Source: Scandinavium vulneris_A (GTDB lineage Bacteria; Pseudomonadota; Gammaproteobacteria; Enterobacterales; Enterobacteriaceae). Taken from it: 64,000 bases of DNA. The notes below the pieces were generated by a model that was not told the origin of the DNA, did not search any database, and saw nothing but the letters and a program-made list of their open reading frames with translations. Location of the stretch: assembly GCA_046518185.1 (NCBI GenBank), contig JBKGRZ010000002.1:186001-250000 (forward strand), given 5' to 3'. Both the position numbers and the translations under genes were made by a program. Positions within the stretch are counted from its first letter, which is position 1. Every line of letters starts with the position of its first letter. This document shows positions 18,673-28,624 of this stretch, piece after piece.

Positions 18673-21600
18673 TCACGACGACTGATGGAAACGGAAAACG
18701 GGCTCCAGATAACGTTCTGCCTGCGCAATAATGGCCTCAACGCTTGAGGGCTCAAGGGTTCGCCACAGACGCTGGTACCAAACATCAGCGCCTTCTCCGC
18801 GAACCACCATGCTCCCTTCCCACGCCTGCATAAACTTACTGCGCGCTTTCTGCTGCGTTTCGTCATCCCATAAAATGACATTATTCTCACTGTCATAACA
18901 AGCCTTCAGCCACGCCCCCCCACTTTCTGGTAGAAACAGCAGCGGCTGAGACAGTCCTTCGCGGTAACCCGCAACCAGTTCAGCGAGGTATTTCATTGCA
19001 TCCTCGGCGGGCAACGGCGGGAATCGCCACTCACCGTCTTTACGCAGCAAGAGACGGCTTTCGCCGGTTCCGCCACTGGCACAATAGACAAGATGCTCCA
19101 GCCAAAGTTGCATCCCCTGAGAGACGTTCTGCATCGACGGACGCCAGCGCAGCAGGCCGTCCGACTGTACCTGTGGAAGCCAGCCCGTAATATTGACTCC
19201 GTCACACTGCAAATCAATTTCCAGACTTTTCCCGGGCTGACGGCACGAATTGACTCTGTCTGCCAGGGCCTGCATCTCCTGTCGCTGGTCATCCCAGGCA
19301 ATTTCACCGAACGCGCCGAACGGCAGTTCGCCCCCGGCACGAAAACGCCGGTACATCAGGCCAGGATCCTGCTCATCCACCAGCGTGTTCACCAGTTGCT
19401 GATTGAGGTGATACCGGGTGAGGCCTTCAAGGGTAAAAGGCTCGGTTTCGGGAATGTCGCTCTCTTCTGTACGGAAATTAACCTGGAGACGCATCTGGAA
19501 AAATGCCCGCACCGGATGCGACCAGAAACGCTGTAGCTGTTCAAACGCCAGCGTGTCGAAAACCACCGGGGGCAACGGCTGGATAAATTCGCCGTGTGCC
19601 TCTCCCTCAAGACTGGCGGCTTTCAACCATTCCCGGGCGTAGCTTTGCCGTTCTCCTGGAATGAAATTCGCGGCATCGAACGGCATCCGGCTATGCTGAT
19701 GGGTGATGTGGGCTTTAACCCGGCGCTCGCTTTGATCACAGTTAAGCGCTTCATCGCCCTGCAAGCAGTGACTCTGGCCGATGTAATCTATCAACTCCTG
19801 CACCAGCACCGACGGATAGCGCTCGCTGTTGTCCTGAATTGAACGCCCGATATAGCTGATATACAGCTTTTGCTCCGCCGACATTAACGCTTCCAGGAAC
19901 AGGTAGCGGTCGTCATCCCGACGACTGCGATCGCCGCGCACGGGCTTCTGGCTCATCAAATCAAACCCGAGCGGGGCCAGGGCACGCGGGTAAATACCAT
20001 CGTTCATCCCCAACAGACAGACCACGTTGAACGGAATAGAACGCATCGGCATCAGGGTACAAATGTTTACCGGCCCGGCGAGAAAACGCTGGCTGATGCG
20101 TTCCTGATCGAGGCGCTGAGCCAGCTCGTCGCGCAGCAGCGACAGTGGAACGGTTGCGCCGTAATGCGACTCCAGTCCCTGATCGATAATGCCTTGCCAC
20201 TGCTGCTCGATAAGCGTCAGGGCGGCTTCGGTATCGGTGTCCGGCAAATAGAAATCGTTCAGCATTTCTCGACACACGGGCAGCCATTCCGTTAACGGTC
20301 TCTCCTGCGCCAACCGCTGCCGCCACTGATTCAGCCTCATCAGCAGAGAGGCCAGATGCCCCACCAGCTCGGCTATCAGCCCACTGGATTCGTCATACGG
20401 CAGGATCGACTGCCACTCCCCTTCGCTGCTTTCCATCGCGTAGCCCAGCAGCATCCGGGTTAAGCCAAAGCGCCAGGTGTGTTGCCCCGTCGGCGGAAGA
20501 TCCCATTCGCGGACGTTATCATCGTCCATCCCCCAGCGTACGCCGGACTCATTCACCCACTGACGCAGATAACGCAAACCTTCTTCATCAATGTTAAAAC
20601 GGGCCGCCAGCACCGGAACATCCAGTAGCGCGAGCACGTCTTCACTGACAAAACGGCTATCAGGCAGGGAGAGCAAGGTGATAAAGGACTGGAGCGCGGG
20701 ATGAGACTGGCGCGCACGGCGGTCGGAGATAGCCCAGGGGACATAGCGCTCCCCGCTGGCGCTGCCAAACACGGCCTGAATAAACGGGCTGTAGCTGTCG
20801 ATATCTGAAACCATCACGATGATGTCGCGCGGCGAGAGACTCGGGTCTTCTTCCAGCATCGCCAGCAGCCTGTCATGCAGGACTTCGACTTCACGTTGCG
20901 GGCTGTGGCAGACATGGATGCTCAGACTACGATCGTCTGGATCCAGCTCGCGCTTGCTGTCGCTGCGCGCAAATTCCTCGGCGGTACGTCCGGCAATGGC
21001 ACTATTCTGGAGTTCCAGAATGTCATACTGCAGGTTGTGCAGCAGGTTATCCGGCTCGATATCAACGAAGGCATCAAGTTCCTGATAGCGCTCCAGCCCC
21101 GCCAGCAGGTAGATATAATCCCGACCAAGCTTGCCCCAGGAAGCCAGCATTGGGTTACCCACATCCTGTTCGCCTTCGGCATTAAACAGCGACGGCGCCT
21201 GTTGGCTGTCACGAAACAGCGGCAAACTGCGCTGTTCACGATGGTGCCGACGTTGACGCGCCAGCAGCTTCGCCAAAAATGCCGGATCTTTGATGTCGCC
21301 CCAGTAGTAACGGCACGGGTTGGTGAACAATACGTAGACATCAACATGCTTACCCAGCGCCTGAAGCGCCTGCAAATACACCGGCGGCAGGGCCGAAATT
21401 CCACAGATAAATACCCGCGATGGCAGACCGGCTGGCGGCTGCTCGCTGTTTTCGAGCGCCTGAATAAAGCGCTGATACAGGTTGGCACGATGCCAAAGTG
21501 GCTGACCGAGTGCCGCAGTGTGTTCCACCAGCGCCTTCCACAGCGGCGCCTGCCACTGCTGGGCTTCATCAATGCCGTCGACGCGTTGGTCCGCCTCCCA

Positions 21601-22044
21601 GCGCGTCAGCCATTCCGGGCGATAAACCAGATACTGGTCATAGAGGTCAGCCACGCGCGAGGCGAGCTGAAAAAGTTTCCGCTTGTCGCTGTCATCCGCC
21701 AGATAGTGATGCAGAGGCGCGAACGCCTCCTGCTCCAGCATCTCGGGCAGCAGCGTCATCAGCTTCCAGCTCATACTCTGTTTGTTAAAGGCACTCTGCT
21801 CCGGAATGTCCGGCAATACACGGACAAACATATCCCAGATAAAACTCGCCGGAAGAGGAAAGGCAATGTTGGCGGCAATGCCAAAACGCTTTGAAAGCGT
21901 CATCTGCAGCCACTGCGCCATGCCGGTACTTTGCACCAGCACCATTTCAGGTTCGAACGGGTCGTTGAGCCTGTCCTGCTCAACGATAAACTCCATCAAT
22001 GCTTCCAGCACATCCAGACGGTTGGAGTGGTAGACCCGTAACAT
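18673..22044 (-). CDS. recC: exodeoxyribonuclease V gamma subunit RecC
   Basis: This 1123-residue protein (E. coli 1122) is the RecBCD subunit that scans for the Chi sequence through an inactivated helicase fold and contacts both motors. Conserved blocks span the length, from MLRVYHSNRLDVLEALMEF to the C-terminal YQRLWRTLEP. It is transcribed separately from ptrA-recB-recD by a gap of 133 bases and follows the ppd genes by 29 bases. Confidence 0.96.
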   Translation of the reverse strand: MLRVYHSNRLDVLEALMEFIVEQDRLNDPFEPEMVLVQSTGMAQWLQMTLSKRFGIAANIAFPLPASFIWDMFVRVLPDIPEQSAFNKQSMSWKLMTLLPEMLEQEAFAPLHHYLADDSDKRKLFQLASRVADLYDQYLVYRPEWLTRWEADQRVDGIDEAQQWQAPLWKALVEHTAALGQPLWHRANLYQRFIQALENSEQPPAGLPSRVFICGISALPPVYLQALQALGKHVDVYVLFTNPCRYYWGDIKDPAFLAKLLARQRRHHREQRSLPLFRDSQQAPSLFNAEGEQDVGNPMLASWGKLGRDYIYLLAGLERYQELDAFVDIEPDNLLHNLQYDILELQNSAIAGRTAEEFARSDSKRELDPDDRSLSIHVCHSPQREVEVLHDRLLAMLEEDPSLSPRDIIVMVSDIDSYSPFIQAVFGSASGERYVPWAISDRRARQSHPALQSFITLLSLPDSRFVSEDVLALLDVPVLAARFNIDEEGLRYLRQWVNESGVRWGMDDDNVREWDLPPTGQHTWRFGLTRMLLGYAMESSEGEWQSILPYDESSGLIAELVGHLASLLMRLNQWRQRLAQERPLTEWLPVCREMLNDFYLPDTDTEAALTLIEQQWQGIIDQGLESHYGATVPLSLLRDELAQRLDQERISQRFLAGPVNICTLMPMRSIPFNVVCLLGMNDGIYPRALAPLGFDLMSQKPVRGDRSRRDDDRYLFLEALMSAEQKLYISYIGRSIQDNSERYPSVLVQELIDYIGQSHCLQGDEALNCDQSERRVKAHITHQHSRMPFDAANFIPGERQSYAREWLKAASLEGEAHGEFIQPLPPVVFDTLAFEQLQRFWSHPVRAFFQMRLQVNFRTEESDIPETEPFTLEGLTRYHLNQQLVNTLVDEQDPGLMYRRFRAGGELPFGAFGEIAWDDQRQEMQALADRVNSCRQPGKSLEIDLQCDGVNITGWLPQVQSDGLLRWRPSMQNVSQGMQLWLEHLVYCASGGTGESRLLLRKDGEWRFPPLPAEDAMKYLAELVAGYREGLSQPLLFLPESGGAWLKACYDSENNVILWDDETQQKARSKFMQAWEGSMVVRGEGADVWYQRLWRTLEPSSVEAIIAQAERYLEPVFRFHQSS

Positions 22045-22073
22045 ATTCGCTCCTGACGCTCGCAGTTAAGCCA

Positions 22074-22394
22074 TTAATTTTGAGGGCAATGAAGACGAGA
22101 AAGCTGCCCTTCTCTGCCCGATGGCGTGGTGATCGTGACTGTGATGCTGACACATCTTTGGCGGCTTGTCTGCACACGGTTAAGCTGCCATCCCGCAGCC
22201 GCCAGGCCGGTATGAAGCTGAGAATGACGCCATGCTTCCCGCCACAGCTGACGATACTGGCTCAACTGTGCCGCGCCAGTCGCCAGATGGCTTTGCAGGC
22301 CCGAGAGCGCCATTACCACCATCATCATCAGCACCACGCTCAACAGCACCTCTGGCAGGCTGAACCCCTGCTCTCGGTTCAGGGTAACTGACAT
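22074..22394 (-). CDS. ppdC: prepilin-type protein PpdC
   Basis: This 106-residue prepilin-like protein has a class III signal: GFSLPEV preceded by a short charged leader (REQ), with processing expected after the glycine and a hydrophobic helix following. It resembles E. coli PpdC, a probable minor pseudopilin. The reading frame overlaps the end of ygdB by 16 bases, so an alternative start slightly downstream is possible. It is the last gene of the ppdA-ppdB-ygdB-ppdC cluster upstream of recC. Confidence 0.86.
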   Translation of the reverse strand: MSVTLNREQGFSLPEVLLSVVLMMMVVMALSGLQSHLATGAAQLSQYRQLWREAWRHSQLHTGLAAAGWQLNRVQTSRQRCVSITVTITTPSGREGQLSRLHCPQN

Positions 22395-22786
22395 TGTACC
22401 GCCTCCTTGAGCGGACAGAAATCGCTCCAGCCGTGACGGTCAAACTGCACGGTGCTGTCAGTGAGCATGCCCATCTGCCAGCGCGTTTGCTCACCGCTGT
22501 TGGCGATCAACACCCCTGAGCCATCAACAAAAAGACGCAGGCAAATGCGCCCCTTGAATGCCGGATGTGTCTGGCATTGATCCGCAGGCTGAACGGCCCA
22601 TGAAAGCATTCGTCCCCATTCAAGCAGCGATTCAACGTTAGCGCTGTCCGTTAGCGCCGCCTTTTCCAGCGCCGCCTGTGACACCTGCGCCTGATGCCGG
22701 ATACTGGTGCCCTGCAGCGTCAGGCTACCGAGAACCAGCATCAGCAGCACCAGTAGTAGCGACGACATCCCTTTTTGTCGCCTCAT
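22379..22786 (-). CDS. ygdB: YgdB, DUF2509 family pilin-assembly-associated protein
   Basis: This 135-residue protein, equal in length to E. coli YgdB, has a single N-terminal hydrophobic helix (MSSLLLVLLMLVLGSLTLQG). It lacks the GFxxxE prepilin signature but resembles PilX-type minor pilins in layout. It overlaps ppdB by four bases and ppdC by 16, so the cluster is translationally coupled. The function is not established. Confidence 0.88.
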   Translation of the reverse strand: MRRQKGMSSLLLVLLMLVLGSLTLQGTSIRHQAQVSQAALEKAALTDSANVESLLEWGRMLSWAVQPADQCQTHPAFKGRICLRLFVDGSGVLIANSGEQTRWQMGMLTDSTVQFDRHGWSDFCPLKEAVQCQLP

Positions 22787-23340
22787 AAATTGTGCCCCGT
22801 CACGCTGTAGACGGTGGTTACCTGCACGCCAGGCCGGGACTTAAGGTGGACGGCGAGGCTCAGTTCAAACTCCGGGGCAAATCCCGCGCGGTTAAAGCGC
22901 AGGACCTTAAACGTATCCACGATGATAAAATCAGGATCGGTCATTTTTTCCCACCCTTTACCGGCACAGGTTGTGGCTCCCCGCAGCGTTTCCAGTACAC
23001 CCGCACTCAAGCGGAAGCCTGTCGAATCTGCATTCGCCAGGGGCGTTTCTTCCCAGACCCCATTGAGATTGCCATCCCAACGAACCAGTACACATTGGTT
23101 CTCAAGGGTAATCCCGTCCCCGCGACAATCACCCCGGCAAAAGCCTGCTCGCTGGATATGTCGGGAAACCGTTAGCAGGCGCTGCCAGGCTTCCTCTTCC
23201 ATTACCTGCCGCTGGGTCTGGCGGATAGCCGCCAGCTGTAACGCCGGTAAAAAACGTGCGGTGGTTAACAACAGTACGCTGCCAATAGCCATCGCTATCA
23301 GCACTTCCACCAACGAAAATCCGTGCTGATTTACTGACAT
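22783..23340 (-). CDS. ppdB: prepilin-type protein PpdB
   Basis: This 185-residue protein has the class III prepilin signal HGFSLVEVLIAMAIGS at its start and a longer periplasmic domain with several cysteines. It corresponds to E. coli PpdB, similar to PulJ/PilW-type minor pilins. It overlaps ppdA by ten bases and ygdB by four. Substrates or surface structures for these minor pilins in enterics are uncertain. Confidence 0.88.
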   Translation of the reverse strand: MSVNQHGFSLVEVLIAMAIGSVLLLTTARFLPALQLAAIRQTQRQVMEEEAWQRLLTVSRHIQRAGFCRGDCRGDGITLENQCVLVRWDGNLNGVWEETPLANADSTGFRLSAGVLETLRGATTCAGKGWEKMTDPDFIIVDTFKVLRFNRAGFAPEFELSLAVHLKSRPGVQVTTVYSVTGHNL

Positions 23341-23801
23341 GCTTCGTTACTGCTCCCTTTGCATAAGCGAATCCGTCCCCAGCCAGAGATAATCAGGGTC
23401 CAGCTTCCCGCCGCGCTTTTGAGCGTGAGATGCCCAGGCCAGGCGGTATTGCGTAAGCCGTAAAAACCGACTGCAGGCGTCATTTCGCTGAGCGTGACTT
23501 CAGGCCACTGCGGATTCAACACATAGACGTTTTGGGGAGTACATCCCGTGGGTTCCGGGCTGACGGCATTCAGACACCAGCCCTGCGCGGTGAGCTCCAG
23601 ATGCGGCAGGCGATCGCGGCGATGCCAGTTAGCGTCATTGCGCAGCATGATCAGATAATCTCTGACCTGCACGGCGGTTTGCCACAGCCGTTGTTGCTGC
23701 TGCCAGCTTTGCCAGCCGTATAGCCCACCGGCGCTGAGAATACACATCAGCGAGAGCGCAACCATCATTTCAATAAGGGTGTAACCCTGTTCTCGTTTCA
23801 T
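23331..23801 (-). CDS. ppdA: prepilin-type protein PpdA
   Basis: This 156-residue protein, equal in length to E. coli PpdA, starts with MKREQGYTLIEMMVALSLM, a textbook prepilin peptidase site with the conserved Glu5. It resembles GspH/FimT-type minor pilins. It is the first gene of the ppdA-ppdB-ygdB-ppdC cluster and lies downstream of thyA, with the thyA terminator in between. Confidence 0.9.
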   Translation of the reverse strand: MKREQGYTLIEMMVALSLMCILSAGGLYGWQSWQQQQRLWQTAVQVRDYLIMLRNDANWHRRDRLPHLELTAQGWCLNAVSPEPTGCTPQNVYVLNPQWPEVTLSEMTPAVGFYGLRNTAWPGHLTLKSAAGSWTLIISGWGRIRLCKGSSNEACQ

Positions 23802-23923
23802 CGGCGTACTTTGCGCCAGCCCAAATCACAATGCGAACAGGCATCCGCTAATTTACGAGCACGTTTCAGGGAAAATTGAGGTGTTGCAGGGGATTGCAGA
23901 AAAACAGGAAGGACGCTTCAGAA

Positions 23924-23950
23924 AAACAAAACCGGCCACGTGGGCCGGTT
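23924..23950 (-). terminator. thyA terminator
   Basis: On the minus strand, the 8-bp stem AACCGGCC/GGCCGGTT (23943-23950 with 23930-23937, five-base loop) is followed by TTTTGTTTTT. It lies 14 bases after the thyA stop codon. Confidence 0.85.
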
Positions 23951-23963
23951 GATTTCAGATGAT

Positions 23964-24758
23964 TTAAATCGCTACTGGCGCTTTAATGCCTGGGTGAGGA
24001 TCGTAACCTTCAATCTCAAAATCGTCGAACTGGTAGTCGAAGATAGAGGCAGGTTTACGTTTGATCACCAGTTTAGGCAAGGCGCGAGGTTCACGACTCA
24101 GCTGCAGATGGGTCTGTTCCATGTGGTTGCTGTACAGGTGCGTGTCGCCGCCGGTCCAGACAAAATCGCCGACTTCCAGGTCACACTGTTGAGCCACCAT
24201 ATGCACCAGCAGCGCGTAGCTGGCGATGTTGAACGGCAGGCCGAGGAACACATCGCAGGAACGCTGGTACAGCTGGCAGGACAACTTGCCGTCAGCCACG
24301 TAGAACTGGAAGAAGGCGTGGCACGGGGCCAGCGCCATTTTATCCAGTTCGCCCACGTTCCAGGCTGAAACAATGATTCGACGCGAATCGGGATCGTTTT
24401 TCAGCTGGTTCATCACCGCGGTGATTTGGTCGATATGGCGGCCATCTGGCGTTGGCCATGCGCGCCACTGCTTCCCGTACACCGGGCCCAGATTACCCTG
24501 GTCGTCAGCCCATTCATCCCAAATGGAAACATTGTTTTCATGGAGATAAGCGACGTTGGTGTCACCTTTCAGGAACCACAACAGCTCATGGATGATGGAG
24601 CGTAAATGACAGCGCTTAGTGGTCACCAGCGGAAAACCTTCCTGCAGGTTAAAGCGCATCTGGTGGCCGAAAATAGACAGCGTGCCAGTACCGGTACGGT
24701 CATTTTTTGGGGTGCCCTCATCGAGCACCTTCTGCATCAGATCAAGATACTGTTTCAT
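23964..24758 (-). CDS. thyA: thymidylate synthase
   Basis: This 264-residue enzyme is equal in length to E. coli ThyA and is highly conserved. The catalytic cysteine is Cys146 in LAPCHAFFQF, and the dUMP-binding segment DSRRIIVSAWNV is intact. ThyA methylates dUMP to dTMP using methylene-tetrahydrofolate in the cytoplasm. It starts six bases after lgt, so it is in the lgt-thyA operon. Confidence 0.98.
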   Translation of the reverse strand: MKQYLDLMQKVLDEGTPKNDRTGTGTLSIFGHQMRFNLQEGFPLVTTKRCHLRSIIHELLWFLKGDTNVAYLHENNVSIWDEWADDQGNLGPVYGKQWRAWPTPDGRHIDQITAVMNQLKNDPDSRRIIVSAWNVGELDKMALAPCHAFFQFYVADGKLSCQLYQRSCDVFLGLPFNIASYALLVHMVAQQCDLEVGDFVWTGGDTHLYSNHMEQTHLQLSREPRALPKLVIKRKPASIFDYQFDDFEIEGYDPHPGIKAPVAI

Positions 24759-24764
24759 GCTTCC

Positions 24765-25640
24765 TCAGGAGACTTGTTGCTGTGGACGATGACGATACGC
24801 CCAGACCATCATAATGATACCCGCCAGAACCATCGGGATGGAGAGAATTTGCCCCATGCTGATGTACTGCACCCATTCACCGGTGAACTGGGCATCCGGC
24901 TGACGGAAGAATTCCACGATGATACGGAACAGACCGTAGCCAATCAGGAACAGACCGGAAACAGAGCCCGTCGGGCGCGGTTTGCGAATGAACAGGTTGA
25001 GAATGATGAACAGCACCACGCCTTCCAGCGCCAGCTCATACAGCTGAGACGCGTGACGCGGCAGCACGCCATACTGATCGAACAACGACTGCCATTCCGG
25101 GTGAGACGGCAGCAGCGCCATGTCTTCTGCACGCGAGCCCGGGAAAAGCATAGTGTAGTGGAACGACGGATCGACCCGGCCCCACAGCTCACCGTTGATG
25201 AAGTTGCCCAGACGCCCGGCACCGAGGCCAAACGGGATCAGCGGCGCAATGAAATCAGACACCTGGAAGAAGGTACGCTTGGTGCGCTTCGCGAAGACAA
25301 TCATCACCACGATCACGCCAATCAGGCCGCCGTGGAACGACATGCCGCCATCCCATACGCGGAACAGATACAGCGGATCGCTGAGGAAAACCGGCATGTT
25401 ATAGAACAGCACGTAGCCGATGCGGCCCCCGAGGAAGACCCCGAGGAATCCGGCATACAGCAGGTTTTCGACTTCGTTCTTCGTCCAGCCGCTACCGGGT
25501 TTGTTCGCCCTGCGAGACGCCAACCACATTGCGAAGATAAAGCCGACGAGGTACATCAGTCCGTACCAGTGAAGCGAGACCGGTCCAATGGAAAAAATCA
25601 CCGGATCAAATTCCGGGAAATGCAGATAACCACTATTCAT
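24765..25640 (-). CDS. lgt: prolipoprotein diacylglyceryl transferase Lgt
   Basis: This is a 291-residue, seven-helix inner-membrane enzyme, equal in length to E. coli Lgt. His103 in SFHGGLIG and Arg143 in AGRLGNFINGE are the known essential residues and both are present. Lgt transfers diacylglycerol from phosphatidylglycerol to the lipobox cysteine, the first step of maturation for lipoproteins such as YgdI, YgdR, MltA and ActS in this window. It is cotranscribed with thyA. Confidence 0.97.
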   Translation of the reverse strand: MNSGYLHFPEFDPVIFSIGPVSLHWYGLMYLVGFIFAMWLASRRANKPGSGWTKNEVENLLYAGFLGVFLGGRIGYVLFYNMPVFLSDPLYLFRVWDGGMSFHGGLIGVIVVMIVFAKRTKRTFFQVSDFIAPLIPFGLGAGRLGNFINGELWGRVDPSFHYTMLFPGSRAEDMALLPSHPEWQSLFDQYGVLPRHASQLYELALEGVVLFIILNLFIRKPRPTGSVSGLFLIGYGLFRIIVEFFRQPDAQFTGEWVQYISMGQILSIPMVLAGIIMMVWAYRHRPQQQVS

Positions 25641-25776
25641 CTGTCACCACAAATGCTTGTTATTCCGCCGAAAGTGGTCAGCGGTAGAGACGTGCAGCCG
25701 GTTGACTGCCCCAAGGGGGCGAATGATAGCACAAGGCGGGATAAGGGGATGCGGGGAAAGATGTAAAAGATATGTA

Positions 25777-25806
25777 TACCCGGATCGCCTGGATGGCCTC
25801 CGGGTA
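25777..25806. repeat. inverted repeat between ptsP and lgt
   Basis: An 8-base arm (TACCCGGA, 25777-25784) is mirrored by TCCGGGTA (25799-25806) around a GC-rich loop. No clear T-run follows on the minus strand, so it may stabilise or attenuate the ptsP transcript rather than end it. Confidence 0.5.
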
Positions 25807-25813
25807 GAAGGGC

Positions 25814-28060
25814 TTATCTGCCGCCGCGAATCAGACCGCCGAGGCCACGGCGTTCCATAAACGACGCGACCTGATGGCGGACTTCGGTAGCCAACTGGGC
25901 ATCGAGGCTGCGCTGAGCCAGGCTTTGCGCTTCCTCCAGCTCAATATGGCGCAGCAGATATTTCACGCGCGCGACCGAGCGCCCGTTCATCGACAGATGG
26001 CGGAAGCCGAGACCAATCAGGATAGTGACGCACATCGGATCACCGGCCATTTCGCCGCACACACGCAGATCGATATCGTGGCGTTGGGCATCCTGGGCAA
26101 TCATCGCCAGCGCACGCAGCAGCGCCGGATGCAGACTGTCATAGATACTGGCCACGCGGGTGTTGTTCCTGTCGACCGCCAGCAGATACTGGGTCAGGTC
26201 GTTGGTGCCGACGGAAATGAAGTCGACCCGGCTGGTCAGGTGCTGCATCAGGAACACCATCGAAGGCACTTCGAGCATCACCCCAATGCGTGGTTTCGGG
26301 ATTTCATAGCCGATCATCTCTTCGACTTCGCGCCCGGCACGTTCGATCAGGCGTTTTGCTTCATCGACTTCGTCAATGCTGGTCACCATCGGCAGCAGAA
26401 TACTCAGGTTTCCGGTGGCGGCATTGGCACGCAGCATGGCGCGAACCTGGATCAGGAAGATCTCCGGCTGATCGAGCGTAATACGGATCCCGCGCCAGCC
26501 GAGGCACGGATTCTCTTCGCTGATCGGCATATACGGCAGCTGTTTATCCGCACCGACGTCCAGCGTACGCAGGGTCACCGGCTTATCGTTGAACATCTGC
26601 AACATGCCCTGATACTGCGAGACCTGCTCTTCTTCCGACGGGAAACCGCTTTGCAGCATGAATGGGATTTCTGTACGGTAGAGGCCAATGCCGTCGATGC
26701 GGCTGCCGAGCTTTTCTTCATGCTCCGGACTCAAACCTGCATTGAGCATGACCTTCACGCGTTCGCCGCTTTTAAGCTGCGCCGGACGATCCACGTCGTC
26801 TTCCGCAATGCGGCTAAGTTCATTTTCTTCGCTGACCAGCCGCTGGTATTCCTGCAACAGCACGGGTTCAGGATCGACCAGCAGTTCACCGCGATAGCCA
26901 TCAACCACCAGCATGCGGCCATGCAGCACCGAAGGCTGAATATCTGCGCCCATGACGGTCGGGATACCCAGCGCGCGCACCATAATCGCCGCGTGCGAGT
27001 TCGCCGCGCCGTCACGTACCACCACCCCGGAGAGTCTGTCCTGTGGCAGTTCCGCCAGCGTGGTGGCTGAAAGCTCATCCGCCACCAACACAAAGCGCTC
27101 TGGCCAGGCGTTGGCGCCCTGCACGGTATCATCGAGGTGGAACAGCAGGCGTTGGCCGAGCGCACGCAGGTCACCCGCGCGCTCTTTCAAATAACCATCG
27201 CTCAGAGCAGCGAATTGCGCGGCAAACTTTTCGATAATCGTTTTGACCGCCCACTCCGCTACTGAACCTTTGTCCACTTCGGCGAACAGCTCTTTGCGCA
27301 GACGCGCATCTGACAGCAGGTGCGAGTAAAGATCGAAGATGGCGGCGGTTTCTTTCTGCGCCCCGGCGGAAAAACGTTTGCTGTACCGGCGAAATTCTCC
27401 GGCCGCTTCTTCCAGCGCACCGGTCAAACGTTCACGCTCAAGTGCGGTATCGAGCGTGGAGGCTTCGTACACCTGCTCCATCATCGGCAGGGTCGAGTCC
27501 ATCCAGCCCTGTGCAATCGCTACCCCGGAAGAAGCCGGAAGTGCGCGAATACGCGTCTGACGGTACTGACCAAACAGCGCCGTGAGCTGTGACTGGGAGA
27601 GGATGGCCGCCATTTGCGTGGCGAGGGTGACGAGGAACGACTCTTCGCTTTCATCGAACTGACGCAGTTCGCGCTGCTGAACGACCAATACGCCAAGCAA
27701 CTGACGACGCTGGATAATCGGCACACCGAGAAATGCGCGGTATTTTTCTTCTTTTACGGAAGGGATGTATTTGAAGCTAGGATGCTTTTGCGCATCTGCG
27801 AGGTTGATGGGCTCCGCCAGGCGCCCCACCAGGCCAACGATGCCTTCGTCAAATGCGAGTGTGATGGTGCGTCCGCGCGGCTTTTTGAGGCCGCGCGTAG
27901 CCATCAGGTAATAGCAGCGTCTGTCCTGATCGGCGAGGTAGACCGAACAAACTTCGGTTTCCATCGCCTGACAGATGTCCGTCACCAGAATATCAAGCGC
28001 CTCGTTCACACGCGGCGCGCTGGCTACCTTCTCAACGATTTCTCGCAACCGGGTGAGCAT
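25814..28060 (-). CDS. ptsP: phosphoenolpyruvate-protein phosphotransferase PtsP (EI-Ntr)
   Basis: This 748-residue protein is equal in length to E. coli PtsP. An N-terminal GAF domain (about 1-170) is followed by the PTS enzyme I region with the phosphorylated histidine in GAANSHAAIMVRALGIP, and a PEP-binding barrel (CGEMAGDP near the end). EI-Ntr phosphorylates NPr and then EIIA-Ntr, linking nitrogen status, potassium uptake and stress responses. It lies 12 bases downstream of rppH and is probably cotranscribed with it. Confidence 0.97.
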   Translation of the reverse strand: MLTRLREIVEKVASAPRVNEALDILVTDICQAMETEVCSVYLADQDRRCYYLMATRGLKKPRGRTITLAFDEGIVGLVGRLAEPINLADAQKHPSFKYIPSVKEEKYRAFLGVPIIQRRQLLGVLVVQQRELRQFDESEESFLVTLATQMAAILSQSQLTALFGQYRQTRIRALPASSGVAIAQGWMDSTLPMMEQVYEASTLDTALERERLTGALEEAAGEFRRYSKRFSAGAQKETAAIFDLYSHLLSDARLRKELFAEVDKGSVAEWAVKTIIEKFAAQFAALSDGYLKERAGDLRALGQRLLFHLDDTVQGANAWPERFVLVADELSATTLAELPQDRLSGVVVRDGAANSHAAIMVRALGIPTVMGADIQPSVLHGRMLVVDGYRGELLVDPEPVLLQEYQRLVSEENELSRIAEDDVDRPAQLKSGERVKVMLNAGLSPEHEEKLGSRIDGIGLYRTEIPFMLQSGFPSEEEQVSQYQGMLQMFNDKPVTLRTLDVGADKQLPYMPISEENPCLGWRGIRITLDQPEIFLIQVRAMLRANAATGNLSILLPMVTSIDEVDEAKRLIERAGREVEEMIGYEIPKPRIGVMLEVPSMVFLMQHLTSRVDFISVGTNDLTQYLLAVDRNNTRVASIYDSLHPALLRALAMIAQDAQRHDIDLRVCGEMAGDPMCVTILIGLGFRHLSMNGRSVARVKYLLRHIELEEAQSLAQRSLDAQLATEVRHQVASFMERRGLGGLIRGGR

Positions 28061-28072
28061 AATGTGCGTGGC

Positions 28073-28606
28073 TTAACCTCTTTTACGTCGATAAGCAGGG
28101 GCTGTGTTTTGCGGTTTAGGCGCACTTTCCGTCAGCGCCAGCACAACGCCTGCAAACTCCTTCATCACCCGACGGTAGACATCGCGTTTAAACGACACCA
28201 CCTGACGCACCGGGTACCAATAACTTACCCAGCGCCAGCCATCGAATTCCGGTGTGCTGCTGGTTTGCATGTTGATATCAGCATCGCTGCTTATCAACTG
28301 CAGGAGAAACCACTTTTGTTTCTGGCCGATACAAACCGGCTTTGTGTCCCAACGCACCAAACGTTTCGGCAACTTGTAACGCAACCAGTTCCGGGTCGAC
28401 GCCAGGATCCGTACATCTTTACGGCTTAACCCGACTTCTTCGAACAATTCCCGGTACATCGCCTGTTCAGCGGATTCACCGGGATTGATCCCTCCCTGAG
28501 GAAACTGCCAGGAGTGCTGACCGTACCGTCTGGCCCACATGACCTGGCCCTGACGGTTGCAGATTACAATTCCAACATTTGGGCGGTAGCCATCGTCATC
28601 AATCAC
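28073..28606 (-). CDS. rppH: RNA pyrophosphohydrolase RppH
   Basis: This is a 177-residue Nudix hydrolase (E. coli 176 aa). The Nudix box begins at GGINPGESAEQAMYRELFEE (about residues 38-57), with EVGL immediately after it. RppH removes pyrophosphate from triphosphorylated mRNA 5' ends and so triggers RNase E decay. The start is GTG at 28606, giving MIDDDGYRPN; the ATG-initiated reading extended to 28624 adds residues absent from the family. It is the first gene of rppH-ptsP. Confidence 0.96.
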   Translation of the reverse strand: MIDDDGYRPNVGIVICNRQGQVMWARRYGQHSWQFPQGGINPGESAEQAMYRELFEEVGLSRKDVRILASTRNWLRYKLPKRLVRWDTKPVCIGQKQKWFLLQLISSDADINMQTSSTPEFDGWRWVSYWYPVRQVVSFKRDVYRRVMKEFAGVVLALTESAPKPQNTAPAYRRKRG

Positions 28607-28624
28607 CGGACTACCTCTAAACAA

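Noticed and set aside
22394..23801. A type II secretion or type IV pilus system
   Set aside because: Only the four minor-pilin-like genes of the ppd cluster are present, as in E. coli; no ATPase, secretin or platform gene is in the window.
24606..27070. Long plus-strand frames opposite lgt and ptsP
   Set aside because: Both arise from the codon bias of highly conserved opposite-strand genes and have no recognisable domains or ribosome sites.
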